Notes: generated by a model from the letters alone, not told the origin. A DNA stretch of 59,013 nt from Nocardioides sp. TRM66260-LWL (GCF_020075545.1 NZ_JAIQZK010000011.1:1-59013), one strand, 5' to 3'. Shown: positions 17,139-25,919, counted from the stretch's first letter. Numbers and translations are program-made.

Positions 17139-19574
17139 CTACGGCTTCTTGGGTCCGCCGCCGGGCTTGCCCGGCTTGCTCGGCTTCCCACCGCCCGGGC
17201 CCTGGTTCGTGGCCTGGCCGCCGCCCTGCGTCGTCTGGCCGGCGCCGGCGCCGGCGTTGCCGCCCGAGCCGCCCGAGCCGCCGGACGGACGGGTCGGCTG
17301 CGGCCGCGGGCCGCTGGAGGAGAACAGCGTGATCGGCGCCGAGTTCGACACCGACGAGCCCGCGCCCGGGTAGGTGAACGCCGCGGTGCCGGCCGGGTAG
17401 CCGGTGTAGCGCGCGCCGCCGTCGGTGACGGTGAACCCGGCGTCCTCGAGCAGCCGGCGGGCCTCCTCGAGGCTCTTGCCGCCGACGGCCGGCACCCTCG
17501 CGACCACGCCCTTGACCTCGTTGGCCGACGGCACGGAGAAGTTCACGTCGGGCAGGCGGTCCTGGATGGCGCGCATGGCGTCGGCCCAGATCGGTCCGGC
17601 GACGGTGGAGCCGAACGCCGAGGCGATGCCCTTGCCGCCGATGATCTGGCCGTTCAGGGTGATCTGCGTGCCCTGGCGGTTGGCGCCGGCGACCATGGCG
17701 GCCGTCGCCAGGCTCGGGGTGTAGCCCATGAACCACACCGCCTTGTTGCCCGAGATCGTGCCGGTCTTGCCCGCCGAGGGCTTGTCGAGCGCGAGCTTGT
17801 TGCCGAAGCCGCCCGGCTCCATGACGCCGCGGAGCACCGAGTTGACCGCGTCGGCGGTCGACTGCGGCATCACCTGGTCGCAGGACTTGCCGTAGGTCTT
17901 GAGCCGGTTGCCGTTCGCGTCGGAGATCGAGGTGACCGGACGCGCGTCGCAGTGCAGGCCGCGGGCGCCGAACGTCGCGTACGCCTCGGCCATCTCCAGC
18001 GGGCTGGTGTCGTTGACGCCGAGGGTGAAGGTCGGCACCATCCAGCGCGACGCGGGGTCGAGCTGGGTGATGCCCATCTTCTTGGCCAGCGTGTACGGCT
18101 CGCACAGCCCGGTGCGCTTCTCGAGCTCGATGTAGAAGGTGTTCACCGACTTCTGGGTGCCGGTGTAGAGGTTGTAGGTGCCGGCGCCGGTGGAGTTCTG
18201 CACCGTGTAGTTCTGCCGGGACGGGTAGCGCCGGCCGTCGCAGATGCGGAAGTCGCCCTGGTAGAAGGTGCGCGTCTGCGGGCCGGGGATCGTCGTGGTC
18301 AGCGGGATGCCCTGGTTGATCGCCGAGGCCAGCACGAACGCCTTGAACGTCGATCCCGCCTGGAAGCCGTTGGCGTCGCCGTACTTCTTCGGCACGACGT
18401 AGTTGAGGAAGGTCTGGCCCTTGCCGACGTCGTTGCCCATCGGCCGCGACTGCGCCAGCGCCCGCACCTGGCCGCTGCCGGGCTCGACCATGGCGACCCC
18501 GCCGATGGCGTTGTCGGTGGGGTTGACGTGCGCGGCGACGGCCTTGTCGGCCGCCTGCTGGAAGCGCTGGTCGAGCGTGGTGCGGATGGTGAGGCCGCCG
18601 GAGTACAGCAGCCGCTTGCGGTCCTTGGCGGTGCGGCCCAGCGCGCGGTCGTCCATCAGGTAGTTGACGACGTAGTCGCAGAAGAAGGGCGCTGCGGAGA
18701 AGACGCAGCCGTTGTTCGACGGCTGCACCTTCAGGCCCAGCGGCTGCTTCTTGGTGCGCGCCACCATCTCGGGGCTGACGGCCTTGAGCTGCGCCATCCG
18801 GTCGAGGACGACGTCGCGCCGCGCCTTCGCGCGCTTCGGGTTGTTGGTGGGGTCGTAGCCGCTGGGGTTCTTCACCAGGCCGGCCAGCAGCGCGCTCTGC
18901 CGCAGGCTGAGGTCGCGCGCGTTGACGTCGAAGTAGTGCTTCGCGGCGGCCTGGATGCCGTAGGCGCCGTCGCCGAAGTAGGCGATGTTGAGGTAGCGCT
19001 CGAGGATCCAGTCCTTGCTGTGCCGCTGCTCCAGTGCGATCGCGTACCGCAGCTCGCGGAGCTTGCGGGCGTAGGTGTTGGCGGTGGCCTCGGCCTGCTC
19101 CTTGCGGGTGCGGGCCTGGTTGACCAGGGTCTGCTTCACCAGCTGCTGGGTGATCGACGAGCCGCCCTGCACCGTGCCGGAGTTGGCGCTGTTGGTGACG
19201 AACGCCCGCAGCGTGCCGCGCAGGTCGAGGGCGCCGTGCTGGTAGAAGCGGTAGTCCTCGATCGCCACGATCGCCTTGACCATCGTCCGCGACACCTGGC
19301 GCAGGGGCACCTCGACGCGGTTCTGGTCGTAGAGGGTCGCGATGGTGTTGCCCGAGCGGTCGACGATGGTCGTGCGCTGGGCCAGCTGCCGGGTCTCGAG
19401 CGACGCCGGGAGCTGGTCGATCGCGTCGGAGGCGTTGCGGGCGCCGATGCCCAGGACCCCGGCGAACGGGATGACGATGCCGGCGACCACCACCCCCATC
19501 ACCGCCGCGACCACGGCCATGACGCCGAGGTGGGCGAGGACGCGGCGGGCGGGCTGCGGTTCCTGGGCGGACAT
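17139..19574 (-). CDS. ponA2: Bifunctional penicillin-binding protein with PASTA domain (PonA2-type)
   Basis: The 811-aa class A PBP polymerises and cross-links peptidoglycan. A single N-terminal TM helix (about 12-45) is followed by the glycosyltransferase domain with EDYRFYQHG (106-114) and GGSSITQQLVKQ. The transpeptidase carries GSTFKAF (SxxK), KSVNTF (SxN) and GKTGTISGN (KTG). A C-terminal PASTA domain (VKGVVARVPAVGGKSLEEARRLLEDAGFTVT) precedes a Gly/Pro/Lys-rich tail. Paired cysteines in the loops (for example GCVF...FFCDY) may form disulfides outside the cell. It is divergent from the whiB gene, exactly as ponA2-whiB4 in mycobacteria. Confidence 0.95.
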   Translation of the reverse strand: MSAQEPQPARRVLAHLGVMAVVAAVMGVVVAGIVIPFAGVLGIGARNASDAIDQLPASLETRQLAQRTTIVDRSGNTIATLYDQNRVEVPLRQVSRTMVKAIVAIEDYRFYQHGALDLRGTLRAFVTNSANSGTVQGGSSITQQLVKQTLVNQARTRKEQAEATANTYARKLRELRYAIALEQRHSKDWILERYLNIAYFGDGAYGIQAAAKHYFDVNARDLSLRQSALLAGLVKNPSGYDPTNNPKRAKARRDVVLDRMAQLKAVSPEMVARTKKQPLGLKVQPSNNGCVFSAAPFFCDYVVNYLMDDRALGRTAKDRKRLLYSGGLTIRTTLDQRFQQAADKAVAAHVNPTDNAIGGVAMVEPGSGQVRALAQSRPMGNDVGKGQTFLNYVVPKKYGDANGFQAGSTFKAFVLASAINQGIPLTTTIPGPQTRTFYQGDFRICDGRRYPSRQNYTVQNSTGAGTYNLYTGTQKSVNTFYIELEKRTGLCEPYTLAKKMGITQLDPASRWMVPTFTLGVNDTSPLEMAEAYATFGARGLHCDARPVTSISDANGNRLKTYGKSCDQVMPQSTADAVNSVLRGVMEPGGFGNKLALDKPSAGKTGTISGNKAVWFMGYTPSLATAAMVAGANRQGTQITLNGQIIGGKGIASAFGSTVAGPIWADAMRAIQDRLPDVNFSVPSANEVKGVVARVPAVGGKSLEEARRLLEDAGFTVTDGGARYTGYPAGTAAFTYPGAGSSVSNSAPITLFSSSGPRPQPTRPSGGSGGSGGNAGAGAGQTTQGGGQATNQGPGGGKPSKPGKPGGGPKKP

Positions 19575-19687
19575 GCCGCCAGGGTACGTGAGCGGCGGGC
19601 GCGCACCCGCGTCCGCGCGCGCCTCCCATGCGCATGTGACGGGCCGATGACGACCGCGTCACGAGCGCGTTGACCCAGGGGGGTGCG

Positions 19688-19699
19688 TAGTCCGGACTA
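19688..19699. promoter_or_regulatory. Palindrome in the divergent PBP-whiB promoter region
   Basis: TAGTCCGGACTA is a perfect 12-bp palindrome that overlaps a second one, GACTAGTC. It lies in the 256-nt region between the divergent ponA2-like gene and the whiB-type gene. The stretch around 19755-19780 is unusually AT-rich (CCTTAACTTTTACTC) and probably holds the whiB promoter. A regulator-binding role is inference. Confidence 0.4.
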
Positions 19700-19830
19700 G
19701 TCACAACGGGCCATGTCCTTTGGGCCTTTGTGGTCTGCCCCGGCGGGTATCGCGTTCCTTAACTTTTACTCAGCAACAGGGATCGGCGTCATGGGGACTC
19801 CGTGCCTCCCTGTTCGGAAGGTGGGACGAC

Positions 19831-20133
19831 ATGTGGGTTGAGGACTGGACGCCGCGGGCCGCGTGCCGCACGGCATCGCCCGACCAGCTGTTCGTGCGGG
19901 GAGCCGAGCAGAACAAGGCCAAGCAGCTCTGCGCCGGCTGCCCGGTGCGCACCGAGTGCCTGGCTGAGGCCCTGGACAACCAGATCGAGTGGGGCGTGTG
20001 GGGCGGCATGACCGAGCGCGAGCGCCGGGCCCTGCTGCGTCGCAAGCCCAACGCCTCGTGGCGGGCCGTGCTCGAGGCCGCCCGCGAGGAGAGCGCCCGC
20101 CCGACGGCCCGTCCGGTCGTCGCCCAGCGCTGA
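19831..20133 (+). CDS. whiB4: WhiB-family transcriptional regulator (WhiB4/WblA-type)
   Basis: The 100-aa iron-sulfur regulator has four cysteines binding [4Fe-4S]: C13 in RAACRTA, then CAGCPVRTEC (CxxCxxxxxC). These are followed by the G(V/I)WGG turn (GVWGGMTERERR) and the basic tail LLRRKPNASWR for DNA contact. The location between ponA2-like and ArsA-like genes identifies it as the WhiB4 (mycobacteria) / WblA (Streptomyces) orthologue, which links oxidative stress to development and antibiotic responses. ATG 19831 has GGAAGGTGGGA upstream; a longer frame to 19720 lacks a good ribosome site. Confidence 0.9.
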   Translation: MWVEDWTPRAACRTASPDQLFVRGAEQNKAKQLCAGCPVRTECLAEALDNQIEWGVWGGMTERERRALLRRKPNASWRAVLEAAREESARPTARPVVAQR

Positions 20134-20172
20134 ACCCGCGCTGATCCCGGGCTGATCCCGGGCTGATCCCGC
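20129..20172. repeat. 11-bp tandem repeats beginning at the whiB stop codon
   Basis: Four adjacent units of the GCTGATCCCGG type: the first is degenerate and contains the stop codon (20129-20139), followed by two identical units and a near-identical fourth. They lie just before the terminator hairpin. Confidence 0.7.
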
Positions 20173-20185
20173 CCGGCTGACGTCG

Positions 20186-20216
20186 CCGCCGCCGACCCTG
20201 CTCCGGTCGGCGGCGG
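20186..20216. terminator. 12-bp hairpin between whiB and the ArsA-like gene
   Basis: The arms CGCCGCCGACC/GGTCGGCGGCG (20187-20197 / 20205-20215, extendable by one pair) enclose CTGCTCC. It is located between convergent genes. Confidence 0.7.
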
Positions 20217-20233
20217 GACGCCCGCTCGGGACC

Positions 20234-21469
20234 TCAGGCGTCGTCGGAGGGGACGACGCCGGCGAGCAGGTCGCCCACCCGGCGCAGCCCGTCGAGATCG
20301 TGGACGTCGCTGGCCAGCGCCGGCACGACGGCGGTCGCGACACCGGGGTGCGCCGCGGCGAACCGCTCGCGCAGCAGCGCCTCCCGCACGGTCATCCGCA
20401 CCTGGTCGGCGTGCAGCCGCAGCAGTCCGGCCGTGAGCTCGGTCGTGGGCGTCGTCGGGTCGCTCGCCCGCAGTCGTCCGGCGGTGGCCATCGCCTCGTC
20501 CGCCGAGAGCCGTCCCGGCGGCTCCGGGCTGGCCCGGTTGACCACCAGGCCGGCCAGCGGCATCGCGTCGCCGGTGAGGCGCTCGACGAAGTACGCCGCC
20601 TCGCGCAGCGCGTCCGGCTCGGGCGCGGCGACGACGAGGAACGCCGTGCCGGGCGCCTGCAGCAGGGCGTAGGTCTGCTGCGCGCGGGCGCGGAAGCCGC
20701 CGAACACGGTGTCGAGGGCGGCGACGAAGGTCTGCAGGTCGGTGAGGATCTGCGCGCCGAGCACGCGGGTCAGGGTGCTCGTGACCAGGCCGAGGCCAGC
20801 GCTCATCAGCCGCGCCGGGCCGCGGGCCGGGGCGAGCATGAGGCGGATGAACCGACCGTCGAGGAAGCTGGAGAGCCGCTCGGGGGCGTCGAGGAAGTCC
20901 AGGGCCGAGCGGGACGGCGGGGTGTCGACCACGATGAGGTCGTAGGTGCCGTCGGCCTGCGCGGCGGCGTGGATCTGCCCGAGCTTCTCCATCGCCATGT
21001 ACTCCTGGGTGCCCGCGAACGACGTCGACAGCGCGACGTAGAATGGGTTGCCTAGGATCTGCTGGGCCTTCTCGGGGCTCGCCTGGCTGAGCACCACCTC
21101 GTCGAAGGTGCTCTTCATGTCGAGCATCATCGCGTCGAGCCCGCCGTCGCCCGCGACGCCCGCGACCGGTCGCGGGGTGTTGTCGAGCTGCTCGATGCCC
21201 ATCGACTGCGCGAGCCGACGGGCGGGGTCGATGGTCAGGACGACGACCTTGCGTCCGCGCTCGGCGGCGCGCAGCGCGAGGGCGGCGGACGTCGTCGTCT
21301 TGCCGACGCCGCCGGAGCCGCAGCACACGACGATGCCGGTGGCGGGGTCGTCGATGAGGGCGTCGACGTCGAGCACCGGCGCGGTCGAGCGCCGCGCGGC
21401 GAGCGGTCCGACGCGCGGGCGTCCGCGGCCGGAGCCGCCGGTGGCGGGAGCGGGGGTCTGGGGGCTCAT
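20234..21469 (-). CDS. ArsA-like ATPase (second of pair, Rv3680-like)
   Basis: The 411-aa P-loop NTPase has GSGGVGKTTTSAALALRAAERG (about 52-73), LTIDPARRLAQSMG and VVDTPPSRSALDFLD, typical of the ArsA/GET3 anion-pump ATPase family. Adjacent actinobacterial pairs probably form heterodimers; the mycobacterial pair Rv3679-Rv3680 assembles as an anion-transporting-type ATPase and affects glycerol/nitric-oxide tolerance. It follows its partner by 10 nt and is in the same operon. No membrane channel gene is adjacent. Confidence 0.92.
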   Translation of the reverse strand: MSPQTPAPATGGSGRGRPRVGPLAARRSTAPVLDVDALIDDPATGIVVCCGSGGVGKTTTSAALALRAAERGRKVVVLTIDPARRLAQSMGIEQLDNTPRPVAGVAGDGGLDAMMLDMKSTFDEVVLSQASPEKAQQILGNPFYVALSTSFAGTQEYMAMEKLGQIHAAAQADGTYDLIVVDTPPSRSALDFLDAPERLSSFLDGRFIRLMLAPARGPARLMSAGLGLVTSTLTRVLGAQILTDLQTFVAALDTVFGGFRARAQQTYALLQAPGTAFLVVAAPEPDALREAAYFVERLTGDAMPLAGLVVNRASPEPPGRLSADEAMATAGRLRASDPTTPTTELTAGLLRLHADQVRMTVREALLRERFAAAHPGVATAVVPALASDVHDLDGLRRVGDLLAGVVPSDDA

Positions 21470-21479
21470 CAGCGGCTCC

Positions 21480-22529
21480 TCACGCCATGCCCTGCTCGCG
21501 CAGGGCGGCGGCGAGCTCGTAGAGCCCGCCCAGGTCGACCCCGCCGGCGAGGCGGGGCAGCTCGTAGACGGGCACGCCGAAGCCGGCGACCAGGGCGCGC
21601 TGCGCCTCCTCCAGCGCGCGTCGCTCGGCGTGGTCGTGGGCGGTGCGCAGCAGGCCGTCGACGAGCGGGCCGCCGTCCTCGCCCTCGAGCGCCACGCCGC
21701 CGCGCCGCAGGTCGGCGGTGATCGCGGCGCGGTCGAGGGCGTGCGCGCGGGCGCGCTCGAGATCGGCGTCGCCGATGTCGCGCGGACGCACCGCGTTGAC
21801 CACGACGCCGCCGACCGGCAGGCCCTCGCGGCGCAGCTCCTCGATGCCGTCGTGCGTCTCCTGCACCGGCATCTCCTCCAGCACGGTGACCAGGTGGATC
21901 GCGGTGCGCTTGCTGCGGAAGAGCCGCATCATCGTGTCGGACTGGCTCTTCACCGGGCCGACCTTCGCCAGCCCCGCGAGTTCGTCGCTGACGCCCATGA
22001 ACTGGCTGATCCGCCCGGTCGGCGGCGCGTCGAGCACGACGGCGTCGTAGGTGAGCGCGCCCTTGTTGCGGGCGTTGCGCTCGACGGCCTCGAAGACCTT
22101 GCCGGTGAGGAGCACGTCGCGGACGCCGGGGGCGATGGTGGTGGCGAACTCGATGACCCCGAAGCGGTCGAGCGCGCGTCCGGCCCGGCCGAGCTTGTAG
22201 TACATGGCGAGGTACTCCAGCAGCGCCGACTCGGGGTCGATGTGCAGCGCGTGCACGAGGCCGGGGGTGCGGTCCGCGCTCTCGCGCAGGCCCTGCGCGA
22301 TGCGGCGCTCGGCGTAGGGGAGCGGGTCGACGTCGAACATCCGGGCGATGCCCTGCCGGCCCTCGACCTCGCAGAGCAGGACGTTGCGGCCGTGGGAGGC
22401 GAGGGAGAGCGCGAGGCTCGCGGCGACCGTCGACTTGCCGGTGCCGCCCTTGCCGGTGACGACGTGCAGGCGGACGCCGGGCCAGTCGGGGGTGGGGCGT
22501 CCGGGGGCGCCGGGCTCTTCGGGGGGCAC
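21480..22529 (-). CDS. ArsA-like ATPase (first of pair, Rv3679-like)
   Basis: The 349-aa P-loop protein has HVVTGKGGTGKSTVAASLALSLASHG (deviant Walker A), then EGRQGIARMFDVDPLPY and VVLDAPPTGRISQFM, the ArsA family switch motifs. The GTG at 22529 is chosen because the frame is open far upstream but the residues there are antisense of another gene. It is co-transcribed with the Rv3680-like gene. Confidence 0.9.
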   Translation of the reverse strand: MPPEEPGAPGRPTPDWPGVRLHVVTGKGGTGKSTVAASLALSLASHGRNVLLCEVEGRQGIARMFDVDPLPYAERRIAQGLRESADRTPGLVHALHIDPESALLEYLAMYYKLGRAGRALDRFGVIEFATTIAPGVRDVLLTGKVFEAVERNARNKGALTYDAVVLDAPPTGRISQFMGVSDELAGLAKVGPVKSQSDTMMRLFRSKRTAIHLVTVLEEMPVQETHDGIEELRREGLPVGGVVVNAVRPRDIGDADLERARAHALDRAAITADLRRGGVALEGEDGGPLVDGLLRTAHDHAERRALEEAQRALVAGFGVPVYELPRLAGGVDLGGLYELAAALREQGMA

Positions 22530-22605
22530 GAGTGCAGAGCGTAGAGCGCGCGGCCTGAGGTCGATCGACGATTGGGGTGGTCGCCGCCCGGGCATCAGGC
22601 TCCGC

Positions 22606-23469
22606 GTGACCCCTCGCGCCGCCCTCCCGTCAGCGGACGTCCGTGGCGCCCCGCGCGACCTGCCCGATCGGCGGGGCCCGCGCAGCCGGCCTGTCGCGGT
22701 GGTCGTGGTCGGCCATGCCGTCGCGCTGGCCGTGCTGGTCGGCTGGGCGGCCACGCTCGACGACGAGCGGCTCGACGACGCCGCGGTCGCGACGATCGGG
22801 ATCCTCGCCCTGGTTCTCGGCGGGCTGGGCGTCCTGCTGCAGGGGCTGCCGACCGCGCTCGAGCAGCGGCGCGCCGGCGCCCTCCTGGCCGTGATGCGAG
22901 GCCGGTGGGCCTCCTCCGCGCCTCCGGTGCGTCGCCGGGTCAGCGGGCTGCCGCGCGGGGTCCCGGCGCTGCTGTGGGTCGTGGCGGTGGTGCTGCCGGC
23001 CCTCGCCCTCGGGGTGGGCGCCGGGCCCGGGCCGGTGTCCGCCCTGCAGGTCGCCGGGCTCGCGGCCGGCGCCGACGTGGTCGGGATGCTGCTCGGGATC
23101 GGCGGGCACTGGCTGGCGACCGTCCCGCTGCTGATGCTGCTGCCGACCGCGCGGCGCCTCCCGACGGCGTCGCTCGACGTCCACGGCGGGCTGCGCCGCG
23201 GGCTCGGCCTCGTCGTCCTGCCGGTCGTGCCGCTCGCCGTCGCGACGGTGGTGGCCCTGGGGTCCCCGGAGGCGAGCCGCCCCGGACAGGCGGTCGGCCC
23301 GCTCGTCGGGGTGCTGCTCGGCACCGGGCCGGGCGGCGACACGGCGGCCGCGTGGGCCGCCCGTGCGTGCCTGCTGACGGTGGTGCTCGGCGCCCTGGTC
23401 ACGCTGCGGGCGGCGCGTCGGCTGCCCCGGCCCTCCGCGCGCGCCGACGCCGGATCAGCGGGCCAGTAG
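22606..23469 (+). CDS. Multi-pass membrane protein, unknown function
   Basis: The 287-aa product has about six or seven hydrophobic helices (VAVVVVGHAVALAVLVGW, ATIGILALVLGGLGVLLQGL, LLWVVAVVLPALALGVGAG, and so on), with an Arg-rich cytoplasmic start. No family motif recognised. It is divergent from the ArsA-like pair and 10 nt upstream of the DUF4177 gene. GTG 22606 is chosen; the longer frame is antisense to the ATPase. Confidence 0.6.
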   Translation: MTPRAALPSADVRGAPRDLPDRRGPRSRPVAVVVVGHAVALAVLVGWAATLDDERLDDAAVATIGILALVLGGLGVLLQGLPTALEQRRAGALLAVMRGRWASSAPPVRRRVSGLPRGVPALLWVVAVVLPALALGVGAGPGPVSALQVAGLAAGADVVGMLLGIGGHWLATVPLLMLLPTARRLPTASLDVHGGLRRGLGLVVLPVVPLAVATVVALGSPEASRPGQAVGPLVGVLLGTGPGGDTAAAWAARACLLTVVLGALVTLRAARRLPRPSARADAGSAGQ

Positions 23470-23479
23470 GGTGCCGAGC

Positions 23480-23638
23480 ATGACCAAGTGGGAGTACCTC
23501 ACCGCGCCGATCCTCACGCACGCGGCCAAGCAGATCCTCGACAACTTCGGCTCCGACGGGTGGGAGCTGGTGCAGATCGCGCCCGGCATGAGCCCCGAGA
23601 ACCTGGTCGGCTACTTCAAGCGCCCGATCGAGGGCTGA
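23480..23638 (+). CDS. DUF4177 small protein
   Basis: The 52-aa product begins MTKWEYLTAPILTHAAKQ and has the DGWELVQI motif diagnostic of DUF4177, ending YFKRPIEG. It is the counterpart of mycobacterial Rv3678A, next to RidA in the same order. Function unknown. It is just 3 nt upstream of ridA, so co-translated. Confidence 0.88.
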   Translation: MTKWEYLTAPILTHAAKQILDNFGSDGWELVQIAPGMSPENLVGYFKRPIEG

Positions 23639-23641
23639 GCC

Positions 23642-24106
23642 GTGCCGACCCCCGAGGAGCGCCTGGCCGAGCTCGGCCTCGCCGTTCCGGAGGTGGCCGC
23701 CCCCGTGGCCGCCTATGTGCCGGCGGTGCGCTCCGGCTCCCACGTCTTCACCTCCGGCCAGCTGCCGATGCGCGGCGGGGAGCTGATGGCGGTCGGCAAG
23801 GTCGGCGGCGAGGTGACGGCCGAGGAGGCCTACGCCTGCGCCCAGCAGTGCGTCCTCAACGCCATCGCCGCGGTGCGCGCCGAGGTCGGCGAGCTCGCGC
23901 GGGTGCGCCGGGTGGTCAAGGTCGTCGCGTTCATCGCCTCGACGCCCGACTTCACCGGCCAGCCGGGCGTCGCCAACGGCGCGTCCGAGCTGCTCGGGAA
24001 GGTCTTCGGCGAGGCCGGCGTGCACGCGCGCTCGGCCGTCGGCGTGCCGGTGCTCCCGCTGGACGCGCCGGTCGAGGTGGAGCTGATCGTCGAGATCGAC
24101 GACTGA
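23642..24106 (+). CDS. ridA: RidA family protein (enamine/imine deaminase)
   Basis: The 154-aa protein of the YjgF/RidA superfamily (longer YjgF-like subgroup) contains SGSHVFTSGQLPMRGGELMAVGKVGGEV, an ALNAIAAV-type helix and a C-terminal PLDAPVEVELIVEID strand. RidA hydrolyses reactive enamine/imine intermediates from PLP enzymes. The canonical catalytic arginine is not evident in the GVPVLPLDAPVEVE segment, so activity may differ. GTG start, in the DUF4177-ridA-NUDIX-MBL operon. Confidence 0.85.
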   Translation: MPTPEERLAELGLAVPEVAAPVAAYVPAVRSGSHVFTSGQLPMRGGELMAVGKVGGEVTAEEAYACAQQCVLNAIAAVRAEVGELARVRRVVKVVAFIASTPDFTGQPGVANGASELLGKVFGEAGVHARSAVGVPVLPLDAPVEVELIVEIDD

Positions 24107-24107
24107 C

Positions 24108-24998
24108 GTGCGCATCCCGCTGCCGCCCGTCCCGCTGCCCGACCCGGTTGCCGCGCTCGCGCGCGAGTTCGCCGACGGGCTGCGCGAGCCGGTGGAGCCG
24201 CGCGACGCCGCCACGGTCGTCCTGCTGCGGCCCGGCGCCGACGGGGAGCCCGTCACCTACCTGCTGCGGCGACACGTGACGATGGACTTCGCCGGCGGCA
24301 TGGCGGTCTTCCCCGGCGGCGGGGTCGACCGGCGCGACTTCGACGCCGAGGTCGGCTGGGCCGGCCCGTCGCCTGCGGCCTGGGCCGAGAGGCTCGGCTG
24401 CTCCGAGGAGCTCGCCCGCGCGCTCGTGTGCGCGGCGGTGCGCGAGACCTTCGAGGAGTCGGGGGTGCTGCTGGCGGGGCCCTCGCCCGACGCGGTGGTG
24501 GCCGACACGACGGGCGAGGAGTGGGAGGCCGACCGGGTGGCGCTCGAGGGTCGCGCGCTGTCGCTGACCGCGCTGCTCGTCCGCCGCGGCCTGGTGCTGC
24601 GCACCGATCTGCTGGGCGTCTGGGACGCCTGGCTGACGCCGGAGTTCGAGCCGCGGCGCTACCGCACGTGGTTCTTCGTCGCCCGGCTGCCCGAGGGCCA
24701 GGTGACGCGCGACGTCTCGAGCGAGTCGACGTCCGTGGTGTGGATGCCGGCCGCGGAGGCCGCCTCCGCCGCCGAGGCGGGGTCGCTGGCCCTCATGCCG
24801 CCGACCTACCTGACCTGCCTCGAGATCGGCGCGTTCGGCTCCGTCGACGCCGTGCTGACCGAGGCCGGCGTGCGTCGGGCCGCGATGTTCTGCCCCTCGA
24901 TCGAGCCGCTCGGCGAGGGCTGGACGCTCTCCATGCCCGATCGGATGCGCGCGCTGGTCGCGGAGCGGCGCTCCTCGATCGTGGAGCCCCCGGCGTGA
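24108..24998 (+). CDS. NUDIX hydrolase with split Nudix box
   Basis: The 296-aa protein contains GGMAVFPGGGVDRRDFD, a roughly 30-residue insertion, then CAAVRETFEESGVLL, which together form an interrupted Nudix box (GG...RExxEExG), as in NUDT19-like hydrolases with bulky insertions. The substrate is probably a CoA derivative or nucleotide, but cannot be set. The start is one nt after ridA; the MBL gene overlaps its stop (GTGA). Confidence 0.85.
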   Translation: MRIPLPPVPLPDPVAALAREFADGLREPVEPRDAATVVLLRPGADGEPVTYLLRRHVTMDFAGGMAVFPGGGVDRRDFDAEVGWAGPSPAAWAERLGCSEELARALVCAAVRETFEESGVLLAGPSPDAVVADTTGEEWEADRVALEGRALSLTALLVRRGLVLRTDLLGVWDAWLTPEFEPRRYRTWFFVARLPEGQVTRDVSSESTSVVWMPAAEAASAAEAGSLALMPPTYLTCLEIGAFGSVDAVLTEAGVRRAAMFCPSIEPLGEGWTLSMPDRMRALVAERRSSIVEPPA

Positions 24999-25813
24999 GC
25001 GTCCCGTCCGGCTCCTGGGCCGGCGGCCGGTTCGGCGAGCGGGCGCGGTGCGTGCTCGCGCCGAACGCCGACGTGATGACCCTCGACGGCACCAACACGT
25101 GGGTGCTGCGCGAGCCGGGCGCGCGACGCAGCGTCGTCGTCGACCCCGGGCCCGCGATCGACGCCCACCTGGACGCGATCGTCGAGGCCGCCGACGGCGA
25201 GGTCGGCGTCGTCCTGCTCACCCACCACCACCACGACCACGCCGAGGCCGCTCGCGCGTTCGCCGAGCGGATGGGCTGCGGCGTCCGGGCCCTCGATCCC
25301 GCGCTGACGCTGGGCGGCGAGGGCCTGCGTGACGGCGACGTCGTCGAGCTCGACGGCCTGGAGGTGCGCGTCGTCGCGACCCCCGGCCATACCGCCGACT
25401 CGCTGTCGTTCTGGGTGCCGGCCGACGGCGCCGTCCTCACCGGCGACACCGTGCTCGGCCGCGGCACCACCGTCGTCGCGCACCCCGACGGGCAGCTCGG
25501 GGCCTACCTCGACTCCCTCGACCGGCTGCACGCCCTGGCGTCCGAGCACGAGCTCGCCGCGATCTGGCCGGGCCACGGGCCGGTGATCCCCGACGCCCTC
25601 GGCGTGCTCGACCACTACCGCGCCCACCGCCGCGACCGGCTCGGCCAGGTGGAGGCGGCGCTGGCGTCGCTCGCGTCCTCTACGCCCGAGGGGCTGGCGG
25701 CCGACGACCTGCCGCGGCGCGTGGTCGAGATCGTCTACGCCGACGTCGATCCCGTGCTCTGGGGTGCCGCCGAGCTGTCCGTGCGGGCCCAGCTGGCGTA
25801 CCTGGGGCGGTAG
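24995..25813 (+). CDS. Metallo-beta-lactamase-fold hydrolase
   Basis: The 272-aa product has the metal-binding signature LLTHHHHDHAEAA (THxHxDH) at about 71-82, TPGHTADSLSFW, GDTVLGRGT and WPGHGPVI, the MBL/glyoxalase II fold with a LACTB2-like C-terminal winged helix. It corresponds to mycobacterial Rv3677c. LACTB2-type enzymes cleave RNA in mitochondria; the bacterial substrate is unknown. The GTG overlaps the NUDIX stop. Repeat copy A begins 9 nt after its stop. Confidence 0.9.
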   Translation: MSVPSGSWAGGRFGERARCVLAPNADVMTLDGTNTWVLREPGARRSVVVDPGPAIDAHLDAIVEAADGEVGVVLLTHHHHDHAEAARAFAERMGCGVRALDPALTLGGEGLRDGDVVELDGLEVRVVATPGHTADSLSFWVPADGAVLTGDTVLGRGTTVVAHPDGQLGAYLDSLDRLHALASEHELAAIWPGHGPVIPDALGVLDHYRAHRRDRLGQVEAALASLASSTPEGLAADDLPRRVVEIVYADVDPVLWGAAELSVRAQLAYLGR

Positions 25814-25822
25814 GGCCGGCCC

Positions 25823-25905
25823 GCGCAGGTTTCCCCGGATATCCGGGGAAACCGGACGTTGTCAGGGGAAGTTTCGCCTGACAACGTCCAGATTCCCCTG
25901 ACCAG
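25823..25905 (+). repeat. 83-bp structured repeat, copy A
   Basis: Layout: GCGCAGG, palindrome TTTCCCCGGATATCCGGGGA, a second inverted repeat GGACGTTGTCAGG ... CCTGACAACGTCC, then a tail ATTCCCCTGACCAG. In this copy the second stem has one mismatch on its right arm (CGCC in place of CCCC). It lies between convergent MBL and anti-sigma genes, and is inverted relative to copy B across the sigma cassette. Confidence 0.95.
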
Positions 25906-25919
25906 TTCGAGTCCCGCGG

